DNA of 64,000 bases. Origin: Mycobacterium sp. MS1601. GTDB taxonomy: Bacteria > Actinomycetota > Actinomycetes > Mycobacteriales > Mycobacteriaceae. Shown here piece by piece: positions 44,019 to 52,690 of this stretch. The DNA is taken from the NCBI RefSeq assembly GCF_001984215.1, contig NZ_CP019422.1:62001-126000 (forward strand). The letters run 5' to 3'. A program made the translations under genes and the position numbers. Numbering within the stretch: the stretch's first letter is position 1; each line of letters opens with the position of its first letter. The notes below the pieces were generated by a model. The model worked only from the letters and a program-made list of their open reading frames with translations. It searched no databases and was not told the origin of the DNA.

Positions 44019-45032
44019 ATGGCCGACAGCGCCGCAGGCTGGGACACCCACCGCCACGGACAGCACCCCACGCCGCAACCGGTGTACGCCGGTTACCCAC
44101 CCGTGGCACCGGGCAGCGCAGAAGACCGCACCGAGGTGCTGGCGGCCACCGCACGGGCCGGGGCCAACCGCCCGAGTGATCCCACCCAGCACCCCCGGCC
44201 GGCGCCGATGGGCCCCGCCGGATACGCCCCGCCTGCTGCCCCCTACGGCCCGGCCGCGACACGCTATCCCTACGCCTTTACCGCACCGGCGCCGAGGAAA
44301 CGCCCGATCTCGCTGCGCCTGTACGGCATTGGCGCCGCGGTGGTCATCGCAGCCGTCGCATCGGCCGCCATCGCCATGGGCGCCGGCGCCGACAGCACCG
44401 GCAGTGAGGCCACCGCGAGCCAGCCCGGATCCGGTTCGGCCGGCGCACCGGTCGCCGCGCCCATGATCGGCACCGCTGATCTGGAGGGGCTGCTGCTCGA
44501 CAACGCCACCCTCAACGACGAGCTGGGGATGGCACTGGAACTGCGGGACATGCCCGGAGCCACCACGATGTACACCGACATCGTGGACCGGCCCCAGTGC
44601 ATCGGCGCCGTCGTGCCGGCCAGCCGCGAAGCCTACGCCGACTCCGGCTGGATCTCGGTCCGCAAAAGCATGCACACCGGCGTCGACACAGCGCACAGCT
44701 CAGTGACCCAGGCCATCGTCAGCTTTCCCACCGCCGATCGCGCGACAGAATTCATCGCCGCCCAGACCCAGGCCTGGCAGTCCTGCGACGGGCAGACCGT
44801 CGCGCTGGATCCCGACGACGACCCCCTGCCGGTGACCGTGGCCTCCGTCGGCAGCGACGGCATCACCGTGACGGCCATCGCCTTCCCCGAAGGCACCTCG
44901 AACAGCGGCTGCGACCGGGCCCTGCGCGCCGAAGGCAATGTCGTTGTCGACGTGCAGAACTGCGGCGCCCAGCCCAGCCAGAACGCCGCCCGGGTTGCTG
45001 TCCTCATCGCCGAGCGGACCGCGGCGTCATGA
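44019..45032 (+). CDS. PknH-like sensor-domain membrane protein without a kinase (second copy)
   Basis: 337 residues with the same plan as the protein at 41559: a Pro-rich cytoplasmic N-terminus, one membrane helix (LYGIGAAVVIAAVASAAIAM), a Ser/Gly stalk, then the sensor domain (TADLEGLLLDNATLNDELG, RPQCIGAVVPA, WQSCDGQTVALD). The upstream sequence has GGGAGGACG. It overlaps the possible upstream start of the protease gene, and both run in the same direction, so sensor and protease may be co-expressed. The start is the first ATG of the frame and fits the homologue's length. Confidence 0.8.
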   Translation: MADSAAGWDTHRHGQHPTPQPVYAGYPPVAPGSAEDRTEVLAATARAGANRPSDPTQHPRPAPMGPAGYAPPAAPYGPAATRYPYAFTAPAPRKRPISLRLYGIGAAVVIAAVASAAIAMGAGADSTGSEATASQPGSGSAGAPVAAPMIGTADLEGLLLDNATLNDELGMALELRDMPGATTMYTDIVDRPQCIGAVVPASREAYADSGWISVRKSMHTGVDTAHSSVTQAIVSFPTADRATEFIAAQTQAWQSCDGQTVALDPDDDPLPVTVASVGSDGITVTAIAFPEGTSNSGCDRALRAEGNVVVDVQNCGAQPSQNAARVAVLIAERTAAS

Positions 45033-45112
45033 GAACCCCGCGCAGCGCGGACCGCACCCACGTGCGCCGCAACCCCGGCGCCGGTCGCCACACCCAGCAA
45101 GGACCCACCACA

Positions 45113-46567
45113 ATGCAATGCGGCACCACGCCCCGACGGCGATGGATCTCGACTGCCACAGCGTTTCTCACGATCCTCCTCGCCGGCTGTTCCTCAACTA
45201 CCGGAGGACACGCGGTCTCCCCGCTGACCGATCCTTTCCGGGTCGGCGGTCTGCCGGCCGCCGACGGCCCCAGCGGTCCCCGCGACAACGCCCCCGCCCC
45301 CGAGGGGCAGATCGCCAACACCGACAACGGCCCTATCGACCAGCTGGCGCTGCTGGGCATCAACGACGTCGAAGCGTTCTGGCAGGAGCACTACGCCGAC
45401 ATCGCCGACGGCACCTTCCAACCCGTCGAAACACTGCTGTCCTATGACTCGGAGGACCCGCTCAGTCCACGCGCTTGCGGAATGCCGACCTACGAGATGA
45501 TCAACGCCTTCTACTGCATCCCGCTGCACGGCATCGCCTGGGACCGCGGCGTCCTGTTCCCCGTCGGGGAGAAATTCTTCAGCGATATGGCCGTGGTCGC
45601 CGTGCTCGCTCACGAGTACGGTCACGCCGTACAGCAGAGCGCCGGCCTGGTGGACGAATTCACGCCGACCTTGGTGGCGGAGCAGCAAGCCGACTGCATG
45701 ACCGGCATGTATCTGCGCACCGTCGCCGAAGACCAGTCGCCGCGCTTCACGTTGAGTACCGGCGACGGGCTCAACCGCGTTCTGGCCGGCGCGATCGCGA
45801 TGGCCGACCGCCCCTTGGGGCCCTTCGACGCCGATGACGTCGACGACGGGCACGGCAGCGCCCTCGACCGGGTCAGCGCCCTCCAAATGGGTTTCACCAC
45901 CGGCGCCGACGCCTGCACCGCCATCGACCTCACCGAAATCGAGAACCGCCGCGGCGACCTGCCTGTCGTAATGGAGGTGGCCGACCTCCTCGACGGCGGA
46001 CAACGCGAACTCACCGGCGACCTCATCGAACAACTCGCCGACCAGCTCTACACCATTTTCAACCCCGCCCGCACACCTGCACTAAGCTTCAGCGCGTCCG
46101 AGCAGCGCTGCCCCGACGCGGCAGCCGTCACCCCCGCCGGATACTGCCCGGCCACCAACACCCTCACGGTCGACCTCGACGGGTTACGCGAGATGGGCGC
46201 AGTCTCCGACCTCGACAACTACACCCTGCAGCAAGGCGACTTCTCCGCCTTGTCTGTCGTCATCTCGCGTTACGCACAAGCGATACAACACGATCGCGGC
46301 CTACCGCTGGACACCGCCATGGCGGGCCTGCGCACGGCCTGCCTCACGGGCGCGGCGCACCGAGCACTGACTGCCGACGCCGCAGCCAACGGTCTCACAC
46401 TCAACGCAGGCGACATCGACGAAACCGTCTCCGGACTGCTCACCAACGGCCTGGCCGCCAGCGACGTCAACGGTGCCGCCGCCCCCGCCGGCTTCACCCG
46501 CATCCACGCCTTCCGCGCCGGCCTCAGCGCCGACACCGGAACCTGCTACCAGCAGTTCACCGATTGA
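45113..46567 (+). CDS. Lipoprotein zinc metallopeptidase (HEYGH)
   Basis: About 484 residues from ATG 45113, chosen because AAGGA precedes it and a proper lipoprotein signal follows (ISTATAFLTILLAGC). An ATG at 45029, overlapping the sensor-protein stop, is the alternative. The zinc motif VLAHEYGHAVQQSAG (H167, E168, H171) is followed by LVAEQQADCMTGMYL, giving a third ligand Glu and the helix typical of YpfJ-like predicted metallopeptidases. Six or more Cys suggest disulfides. It would act on the cell surface; processing of the neighbouring sensor ectodomains is an attractive but untested idea. Confidence 0.82.
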   Translation: MQCGTTPRRRWISTATAFLTILLAGCSSTTGGHAVSPLTDPFRVGGLPAADGPSGPRDNAPAPEGQIANTDNGPIDQLALLGINDVEAFWQEHYADIADGTFQPVETLLSYDSEDPLSPRACGMPTYEMINAFYCIPLHGIAWDRGVLFPVGEKFFSDMAVVAVLAHEYGHAVQQSAGLVDEFTPTLVAEQQADCMTGMYLRTVAEDQSPRFTLSTGDGLNRVLAGAIAMADRPLGPFDADDVDDGHGSALDRVSALQMGFTTGADACTAIDLTEIENRRGDLPVVMEVADLLDGGQRELTGDLIEQLADQLYTIFNPARTPALSFSASEQRCPDAAAVTPAGYCPATNTLTVDLDGLREMGAVSDLDNYTLQQGDFSALSVVISRYAQAIQHDRGLPLDTAMAGLRTACLTGAAHRALTADAAANGLTLNAGDIDETVSGLLTNGLAASDVNGAAAPAGFTRIHAFRAGLSADTGTCYQQFTD

Positions 46568-46592
46568 GTTACCCAGCACGAAAGGCACCGCC

Positions 46593-46937
46593 ATGGGACC
46601 CGTCACCAGCCTCGTCCGCGCAACCCGCGACCAACTCGACCACCTCACCGCCCACCCCGACAACATCAACGAGTTCCTCCTACATGACGAGCGACGCGCA
46701 CCGCCCTCCGGATACCTGGACAAGTCCGTCGACATCATCCAGACAGCACTGGACGCCTCAGCAGTGAACGTCACATCGTCACCCGCAACATTCCCCGGTG
46801 AGCCAATAGCCACTGAACGCGGAAGAACCGTTTTCGCGATCTACCCCGACAAGATCCGGACCATCGCCGATGCTGTCGCAGGCCTCTCCGGGAGGAAATC
46901 GGCTCCAGACTCCACAAAAGCCAGCGAGACTACGTAA
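46593..46937 (+). CDS. DUF1877-like protein, N-terminal part
   Basis: 114 residues with GAAAGG upstream. The opening (LVRATRDQLDHLTAHPDNIN, then SGYLDKSVDIIQTAL) resembles DUF1877 proteins, which are usually about 150-170 residues. The stop TAA at 46935-46937 shares its A with the next ATG, and the short following frame looks like the missing C-terminus. This could be a frameshifted single gene or a coupled pair. The function of the family is unknown. Confidence 0.5.
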   Translation: MGPVTSLVRATRDQLDHLTAHPDNINEFLLHDERRAPPSGYLDKSVDIIQTALDASAVNVTSSPATFPGEPIATERGRTVFAIYPDKIRTIADAVAGLSGRKSAPDSTKASETT

Positions 46938-47017
46938 TGCACTACTACGACAACCTCATTCGCTTTCTTGAACACGCCGCCGCGCATGACTACGGCGTCC
47001 TCATCAGCCACGGGTGA
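46937..47017 (+). pseudogene. DUF1877-like C-terminal fragment
   Basis: 26 residues (MHYYDNLIRFLEHAAAHDYG, then VLISHG). The pattern of aromatic residues followed by a helix and a short strand is that of the last 25 residues of DUF1877 proteins. It starts at the TAATG overlap with the preceding gene and would complete it if one or more bases had been lost. Confidence 0.45.
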
Positions 47018-47241
47018 CACTGCCTGCCAATCGACTCATCACAACCGCCACGCTTCGATCCCGGAGCCACCCCACCGCTTCGGTGCAACCATCGTTCACA
47101 GGGTTGTGACTCACGGCTGTCCTGCGACCGTGAACTTCTCAGACGTCCCCTCACCAACTTCTGCGCCAGCGGGAACGTCATAGCGCCCAAAATGCCGTCG
47201 AATGAACGCATTTCGGCCCGCACCTGAAAGGCGAACACAGG

Positions 47242-47706
47242 ATGCCCTCAAACCCGGATGGCGCAACAGCCGCCTCAGCCGCGCTGGGATACCTTCTCAA
47301 CACCATCACCACCCGACTCTTCGTGTCTGACGAGCCCACACCCTGTCAGCAGTACATTCCCCGCACCGAAGGCCCCGACACCTGGTTCGCCGGCGGCGGC
47401 GACCTCACCCGCATCCACGCCATCGCACAATGTCGCACCTGCCCCTTCATCGGCCGCTGCGGCTACAACGCCATACTTACCGGAGCTACAGACGGCGTGT
47501 GGGGCGGAGTCTTACTGCCAGGCAACAACCCCCGCCGCGCTGCCCTCGAACACGCCTATCACCGCCTTCTTTCCCAGTTCGAGACCCGACGACACATCGA
47601 ACTCGGCCGCGCCCCAGTTCCAGCGCTACCCGCTGCGCCAGGCCGGAAACGAGCGCGACGGACGGCGCGCCCGAGCGCCATCAGTCCAACAAAGACCGCA
47701 GGGTGA
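47242..47706 (+). CDS. WhiB-family Fe-S regulator
   Basis: 154 residues, with AAAGG near 47227 upstream. The cluster ligands are C35, C64, C67 and C73 (AQCRTCPFIGRC), followed by the canonical turn DGVWGG (84-89) and a basic Arg-rich C-terminal tail (PGRKRARRTARP) that would contact DNA. All WhiB elements are intact. It lies at the end of the signalling cluster and is one of three whiB-type genes in the window. Confidence 0.85.
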   Translation: MPSNPDGATAASAALGYLLNTITTRLFVSDEPTPCQQYIPRTEGPDTWFAGGGDLTRIHAIAQCRTCPFIGRCGYNAILTGATDGVWGGVLLPGNNPRRAALEHAYHRLLSQFETRRHIELGRAPVPALPAAPGRKRARRTARPSAISPTKTAG

Positions 47707-48288
47707 ACCTGGGCAGCACACTTCGCACCACCCCGAGCGGTCAAGCTCGACACCCCTCTCAGAGCGGCGGCACACACGCGAAAAGTTGGCACCCATCTGG
47801 TGAGGTCGTCAGATCAATAGCGATCGCTCACCGCGCAAGACCGGAGGACTCACCATCACAAAGTGACTGTGCGCGAAAGCGTGTCCCCAGGCAAGCTGAC
47901 ACATCCCCATCCACAATTTCGCGCAGGCGTGCCCCGGCCTACGGGCGATGTCACTGCAACCACCGGCCCAGTCGTCTCTGATCAGTATCTGCACTCGATG
48001 CGAAACATGGATCTACCGGTTGTCAGTGACCGATTTTCGCCCGTGCGGTTTCCTGAGGCCCGGAGCTGACGAGGGTCGAGTGGGCGCTGGCCTGTCTCGA
48101 TCCTCGGGCCACTGGCTCGACAAACACCATCACCGTCGCAAGCCGACTACATAGACGGGAGTTCGCCGTAACCAATCTCATCGACAGCAACAACAACCGC
48201 TGTGACTTCCCGAGTTTAATGTCCAAATCCCAACTCGAATGTCCAGTCGATGTCCAATTGGACATCAACCTCAATCGACAGCAGATGC
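47707..48288. other. Unassigned stretch
   Basis: No supported gene. Around 48215-48265 the sequence repeats GTCCAA/TTGGAC-type motifs, including TGTCCAATTGGACA, a perfect 14-bp palindrome at 48249-48262 and a possible operator or old promoter. Confidence 0.35.
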
Positions 48289-48552
48289 TTGAGCTCTCTT
48301 GCAGACCATCCGGCGGTCGGTGAGGTGCGAGGTGGTACCGGACTCGTGGGAGCCGTCGAGCTCGACGCGGAACTCCTGGGCTCGGACCCGGGAGCGGTGT
48401 CTAAGGCCTTCCGCAGTGCCCGCGACGCTGGCGTGTTGCTTAGGCCATTGGCGAGCTCGCTTGCCGTCTCTCCGCCACTGACGATCACCGAAGCCGAACT
48501 CGACCTCATAACAGACGGGATCCGTGCTGGCCTCGACGCACTCACCACCTGA
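48289..48552 (+). pseudogene. C-terminal fragment of a class III aminotransferase
   Basis: 88 codons encoding LADHPAVGEVRGGTGLVGAV, then AGVLLRPLASSLAVSPPLTI and a closing helix. This is the typical small-domain end of PLP-dependent class III aminotransferases. The PLP-binding Lys domain is absent upstream, so only the last fifth of the gene survives. It marks a recombination scar. Confidence 0.65.
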
Positions 48553-49053
48553 GTGACAACTGGGCGGAACAGGCCCATGCGCTGGTCTGCGCCACCTCGG
48601 TGCAGCACGTAAGCTACGGGCGACGGGCGGGATGTCGTCAAGCGAGCCTGAGCGGCGGCAGCGCACACCGGGTTTCGGTGCGGTCGCGACGGCCTATCAG
48701 CTAGCCGGGCTCGGACGGTGTTGCGGGACAGACTGGTTCGCTCGATTAAGGCCATCACCGTGGCGCGTGGGTTGAGGGCGGTGAGGAGTTGGCGTCTGCA
48801 CTGACCTTCACAGACGAGGGTCTTCTACGCGAAGGCGCGTGCCGCGCTGGCAAACCTGGCTGCCCGCACCTGTGCTCAACACCCACCACGCGAGCAGGGC
48901 ATTGCGTCGCGGTAGCCACCTCACCCGAGGGGGAGCCTGACATTGCGGCGGGCGCCGACAAGGCCGTCCACCTCAAGGACGAGGGTTTGCGCGGCTCCGA
49001 CATGGGCCAGACCGGGTGGGTGTTAGCGCGGTCACGGAGCCGGCCTTGCCGAT
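48553..49053. other. Unassigned stretch
   Basis: A plus-strand open frame from 48789 contains the run LTFTDEGLLREGACRAGKPG and several Cys, but it has no convincing family, start or ending. Nothing else is supported. Confidence 0.3.
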
Positions 49054-49410
49054 TCAGACCGGGCGTCTGCTGCGAGGTAGGCCGTCCACCACCAGCTCGT
49101 AGGCACCGACGACGAGATCTTCGACCAAGTGTTCGTCGATGTCCGGTCCTGGCGCGATCGAGATCCAGTGCCGCTTGTTCATGTGGTAGCCGGGAGTGAT
49201 CTCCGGGTAATCGCGGCTCAGGGCTAGCGCCCTGGGTGGCTCGCACTTCAGCGTGGCGATGTCGACGCCACGGACTCGGGTGGTCATCACGAACACCTTC
49301 CCAGCGACCTTGAAGACGTCGTAATCGGGGCCGATCGGCTGCGTTAGGGTGGCGGACGGTAGTTGTTCGGCTGTGCGCGCTGTCACGGTCAGCAATCGGC
49401 GTCCGTTCAT
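49054..49410 (-). CDS. MmcQ/YjbR-family protein
   Basis: 118 residues from ATG 49410. The fold signature of the MmcQ/YjbR family is visible: an opening helix, PDYDVFKVAGKVFVMTT, LKCEPPRALALSRDYPEITPG in two parts, and the family hallmark GYHMNKRHWISI. These small proteins are described as DNA-binding-like, with no firm function. It seems intact among otherwise decayed fragments. The longer upstream open frame includes unrelated remnant sequence. Confidence 0.8.
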   Translation of the reverse strand: MNGRRLLTVTARTAEQLPSATLTQPIGPDYDVFKVAGKVFVMTTRVRGVDIATLKCEPPRALALSRDYPEITPGYHMNKRHWISIAPGPDIDEHLVEDLVVGAYELVVDGLPRSRRPV

Positions 49411-49420
49411 CACCGTCAGT

Positions 49421-49636
49421 CTAGATGCCGTGGCGCCGGACCACCGTGCGCCGACCTCGCCGCACCGGCCCATAGCGGCGCAGGTAGTTACCGTCGCGGC
49501 GACCGAAAAGTGCTTCGAGCGCTTCCCCGTAATCGCGGGTGCGGAACATCGTGATGAAGCGTTCGATCTGTAGTTCGTCGCCCTGCTCGGCGGTGAGGTC
49601 GAGGGCTTCGCTTGCCGAGCGTTTGGTGGCTTCCAC
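49421..49636 (-). pseudogene. C-terminal fragment resembling an enoyl-CoA hydratase/crotonase
   Basis: The frame begins VEATKRSASEALDLTAEQGD and continues ERFITMFRTRDYGEALEALF. The spacing of the Lys-rich helix and the EALEALFGRR ending matches the C-terminus of crotonase-family proteins. The catalytic core is missing. It abuts a thiolase fragment on the opposite strand, an arrangement not expected of intact genes. Confidence 0.5.
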
Positions 49637-49660
49637 CGAAAGTGGTGCACGTGTGCCCGC

Positions 49661-49750
49661 GAGATGATCCGTTGCCGAATGCGTTACGGGTTGCAGACAA
49701 TGTGCATCGGCGGCGGGCAGGGCCTGGCCGCTGTGTTCGAGCTGGCCTAG
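49661..49750 (+). pseudogene. C-terminal fragment of a thiolase
   Basis: The last 29 codons read MRYGLQTMCIGGGQGLAAVF plus ELA and a stop. This is the very conserved end of acetyl-CoA acetyltransferases, including the active-site Cys in the CIGGGQG loop. Upstream sequence is unrelated, so the gene is cut off 29 codons from its end. Confidence 0.72.
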
Positions 49751-50149
49751 CTACTTCGACCTGAAAAAGGGGTTCATGGTCGACGAGGCTTCACGACGGT
49801 CTCGGTGCGGATGGCCCCCTTGGGGTCAACCAGGCCGAGGTCGACACCGGCCAGCGTGACGAAGACCGCCGGCCCTCGTGTCTGAGGCCTCATCGTCAGC
49901 ACCAGGGTGGTCCGCTTCATGGCGGCGCGGGGCTATACCGTCGGATATTTCTTGATAGCACCTATATCCAGTGGGGGCCAAAAAGGCTGTGCGCCAGCAC
50001 TCTCGACACGTCGATAACGGTCAGCCCGTCACCTAAGAATGGTCCCCACCGGGAAGCGCGATCGCTTACGCCGCGAGCGTGCCTATCGGTTCCGGTCTCG
50101 GCATCCACACCGGGGACCTAATGCCCTAACCGCCTCAAGGCCCGCACGA
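49751..50149. other. Unassigned stretch with possible fragments
   Basis: The minus strand encodes RGPAVFVTLAGVDLGLVDPK, a short protein-like piece of unknown family. The plus strand near 50061-50126 encodes AIAYAASVPIGSGLGIHTGD, which may be the N-terminal part of the permease pseudogene that follows. Confidence 0.35.
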
Positions 50150-51346
50150 ATGCCTTCGGCGATGTGGCCATGGCTGTTGATCCCCATCGCCACGATCGTC
50201 GGCGGACTGATCATGCGCATCGCAAGCAAAGAGGGCCTTTCCCTGCCCCTCCTGAGCCGCGGCCTGGGCTTTGGTGTCAAGGGCGCAGCGGTAGCCTCCA
50301 TCGTCTATGGAGTCAACTACATCTTCTACTTCATCTTCGAGGGCAGCATCGTCTCCCACGCCCTGAGCGAATAGCCGGAATCGCAATCAATTCCTTCTGG
50401 GCCACAGTGGTATTCGCCATCATCGCTTTGGTCGCTTTGTACTGCTTCTGGCGCGGTAAGCACAGTATGAACGTTCTACAGCGTTTCGGCGTCCCCATTT
50501 CATCGTGCTGTTCGTCATCGGGATGTACATGCTGACCAGCGGCTACGTCCTCGTCGGCCCCGGCCAGTGGGAAGCCACCGGCACCGTCGGCGCCACCGCC
50601 ATGTGGCAAGCTCTCAGCCTGGTCAACGGCCAGATGTCTTCCAGGGACTCATCGCCACCGACTACGGCCGGTTCGTCAAGACCCGGTCGGCTACCGCGGT
50701 ACCTCGGGGTTGATGTTCGCTGAACTGGTCATGTGCGCCGTCGTTGTCCTCGTCGGCGCCTTCCTCGGCTTCACCATGCTGCGCCACTTCGACGGTACCC
50801 AGGCCGATCCCGAACTCGCAGCCACCGATCCCGGGCTCTTTTTGCAGTCATCATGGGACTGCTCGGTGTCATCTTCGCAGTGGTCACCCACGTGCGGATC
50901 AACGTCATGAACCTGTACTCCGGATCGCTGGCGCTCTCCAACGCTGCCGATGCTCTGTCCACGCGTCGAAGCGGGCGACAGTGGTGGATGGTGGGTCTCA
51001 TCCTGGTCGGGTATCGGCGTCTGCCCGCTCAATGTGCTCCAACACACTGACAAGTTCCTCGCGGTCACCGGAATCATGACCAACACTTGGATTTTCATCC
51101 TACTCGCCGACTATTTTGTGTGCCGAAAGTTGCTGCGCCTGGCGCCCACCGACAACATTGCGTTCGAAGAAGGACGTGTGCGCAGCTGGAACCCTGCCGG
51201 CATCATTGCCATGGCCTTCGGCATCGGGGTTAGGTGGACTCGACATCTTCGGCTTCTACGAGACGTACTACGCTTCGTTCATTGCGATGTTGCTCGGGCC
51301 CGTCGTCTACATACCCATCATGATCGCGACACGAGGCCGCTACTAG
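50150..51346 (+). pseudogene. NCS1-family (purine/cytosine/allantoin-type) permease with about seven frame breaks
   Basis: The pieces read in order through a typical NCS1 transporter: SRGLGFGVKGAAVASIVYG, then AINSFWATVVFAIIALVALY, MYMLTSGYVLVGPGQWEATG, DYGRFVK, RGTSGLMFAELVMCAVVVLV, LLGVIFAVVTHVRINVMNLY, PLNVLQHTDKFLAVTGIMTN and LDIFGFYETYYASFIAMLLG. Frame changes fall near 50372, 50498, 50634, 50681, 50841, 51010 and 51228, each explained by one lost base, several in short homopolymers. Few nonsense codons interrupt the pieces, so decay is recent or the breaks are read errors. The N-terminus is incomplete. Confidence 0.8.
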
Positions 51347-51630
51347 ACGCCGACCAGCTTGCGGTCCGACCGACTGTCAAATGGGTTGCGCCCAACGCAG
51401 TCAGCTGGCCCTGGCTGGACACCGCTGAGAAAAGGTGCCCGGCTCCGAAAAGCCCCCTCTCGCAACGGTAGATGATCACAGTGCAGTTGCCTCCTCTTGC
51501 AACCCACTTCCAGCGGACCGGACGCGATGAGAGAATGACTCAACGGCGGATCTGGGACCGTTTCGGGTGCGCCGACACACTTCGGTGCACCGCGGGCCTG
51601 CGTCCACTTCCAGTCCATCGAACATCGAGG

Positions 51631-52404
51631 CTAGCGGTGGGTAAAGTTCGCGGCGCGCTTCTCCGCGAACGCGTTCATGCCCTCGGTCTGGTCCTCGGTG
51701 GCGAATGCGCTGTGGAACAGTCGGCGCTCGAGGAGGATGCCTTCGGCCAGCGTGACCTCGAAGGAGCGGTTGACGGCCTCTTTGGCCAATTGGGCCGCAG
51801 GCAGCGACATCTGCGAGATGGTGGTGGCCACCGACTTGGCCTCGGTCAGCAGATCGGCCGCGGGCACCATCCGGGAAACCAGGCCGGCGCGGTCGGCTTC
51901 CTCGGCGCCAATGGTGCGTCCGGTCAAGATCAGGTCCATCGCCTTGGCCTTGCCGATCGCGCGCGTGAGGCGCTGGCTGCCACCCATCCCGGGCAGCACA
52001 CCGAGTTTGATCTCCGGCTGGCCGAACTTGGCGGTGTCGGCGGCGATCAGGATGTCGCACATCATCGCCAGTTCACACCCGCCGCCCAGTGCGTAGCCGG
52101 CGACCGCGGCGATGGTGGGGGTGCGCACCGCGGCGAATTTCGCCCAGTCGGCGAAGAAGTCCGAGCCGAACATCTCACCGAAGGACTTGTCGGCCATCTC
52201 CTTGATGTCCGCGCCCGCGGCGAAGGCTTTCTCGCTGCCGGTGACGATGATGGCGCCGATTCCCGGATCGTTGTCGAGTTCGGCTGCCGCGGTGGTGACT
52301 TCGGCCATCACCTGACTGTTGAGGGCGTTGAGCGCCTTGGGCCGGTTCAGCGTGATGGTGGCGACGCGCTCGTCACGCTCAACGAGGATGGTCTCGAAGG
52401 TCAT
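51631..52404 (-). CDS. Enoyl-CoA hydratase, EchA8-like
   Basis: 257 residues, the usual crotonase length. The oxyanion-hole residues lie in [12 protein letters not shown] and [17 protein letters not shown]. Catalytic Glu positions match the short-chain enoyl-CoA hydratases in [15 protein letters not shown]. The sequence closely recalls mycobacterial EchA8. It hydrates 2-enoyl-CoA in fatty-acid or amino-acid breakdown. A promoter region of about 290 bases separates it from the divergent PucR gene. It is the first fully intact chromosomal-type gene after the fragment zone. Confidence 0.9.
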   Translation of the reverse strand: MTFETILVERDERVATITLNRPKALNALNSQVMAEVTTAAAELDNDPGIGAIIVTGSEKAFAAGADIKEMADKSFGEMFGSDFFADWAKFAAVRTPTIAAVAGYALGGGCELAMMCDILIAADTAKFGQPEIKLGVLPGMGGSQRLTRAIGKAKAMDLILTGRTIGAEEADRAGLVSRMVPAADLLTEAKSVATTISQMSLPAAQLAKEAVNRSFEVTLAEGILLERRLFHSAFATEDQTEGMNAFAEKRAANFTHR

Positions 52405-52690
52405 GGTATTTCCTATTCAGAATTGGCTGTCCAATTGGGTGTTCAGGTGTCGTTACTTCGGGTGGTGGATGAGTCTTCAGTCGGCAGACCGGTAGCACCA
52501 GCGGCGATTTGTCGGAATCGATCAGCTATTCGGTCACAATGTCCGGAGCTACTGCCGAGAAGCTCGTCCCACATGGATGTCGTGGCCAGGACATGCCAGA
52601 GTCCGGCGCCGACCAACGATTGCCCTGTTCCGCAGGCTGTGAGTCGCATGGTCGATAATAGTGTCTACGCGTGAATGAGAGGAGATTGCG

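Noticed and set aside
44597..45112. Upstream extension of the metallopeptidase ORF as coding
   Set aside because: Most of it overlaps the sensor-protein gene in another frame and is Arg-rich; the lipoprotein signal sets the start at 45113.
48789..49199. Plus-strand ORF with Cys residues and a DUF397-like feel
   Set aside because: It lacks the DUF397 core and a good start, and its 3' half runs antisense through the MmcQ/YjbR gene.
51472..52674. 400-codon plus-strand ORF
   Set aside because: It is antisense to the EchA8-like gene, which has all crotonase motifs; the plus frame has none.
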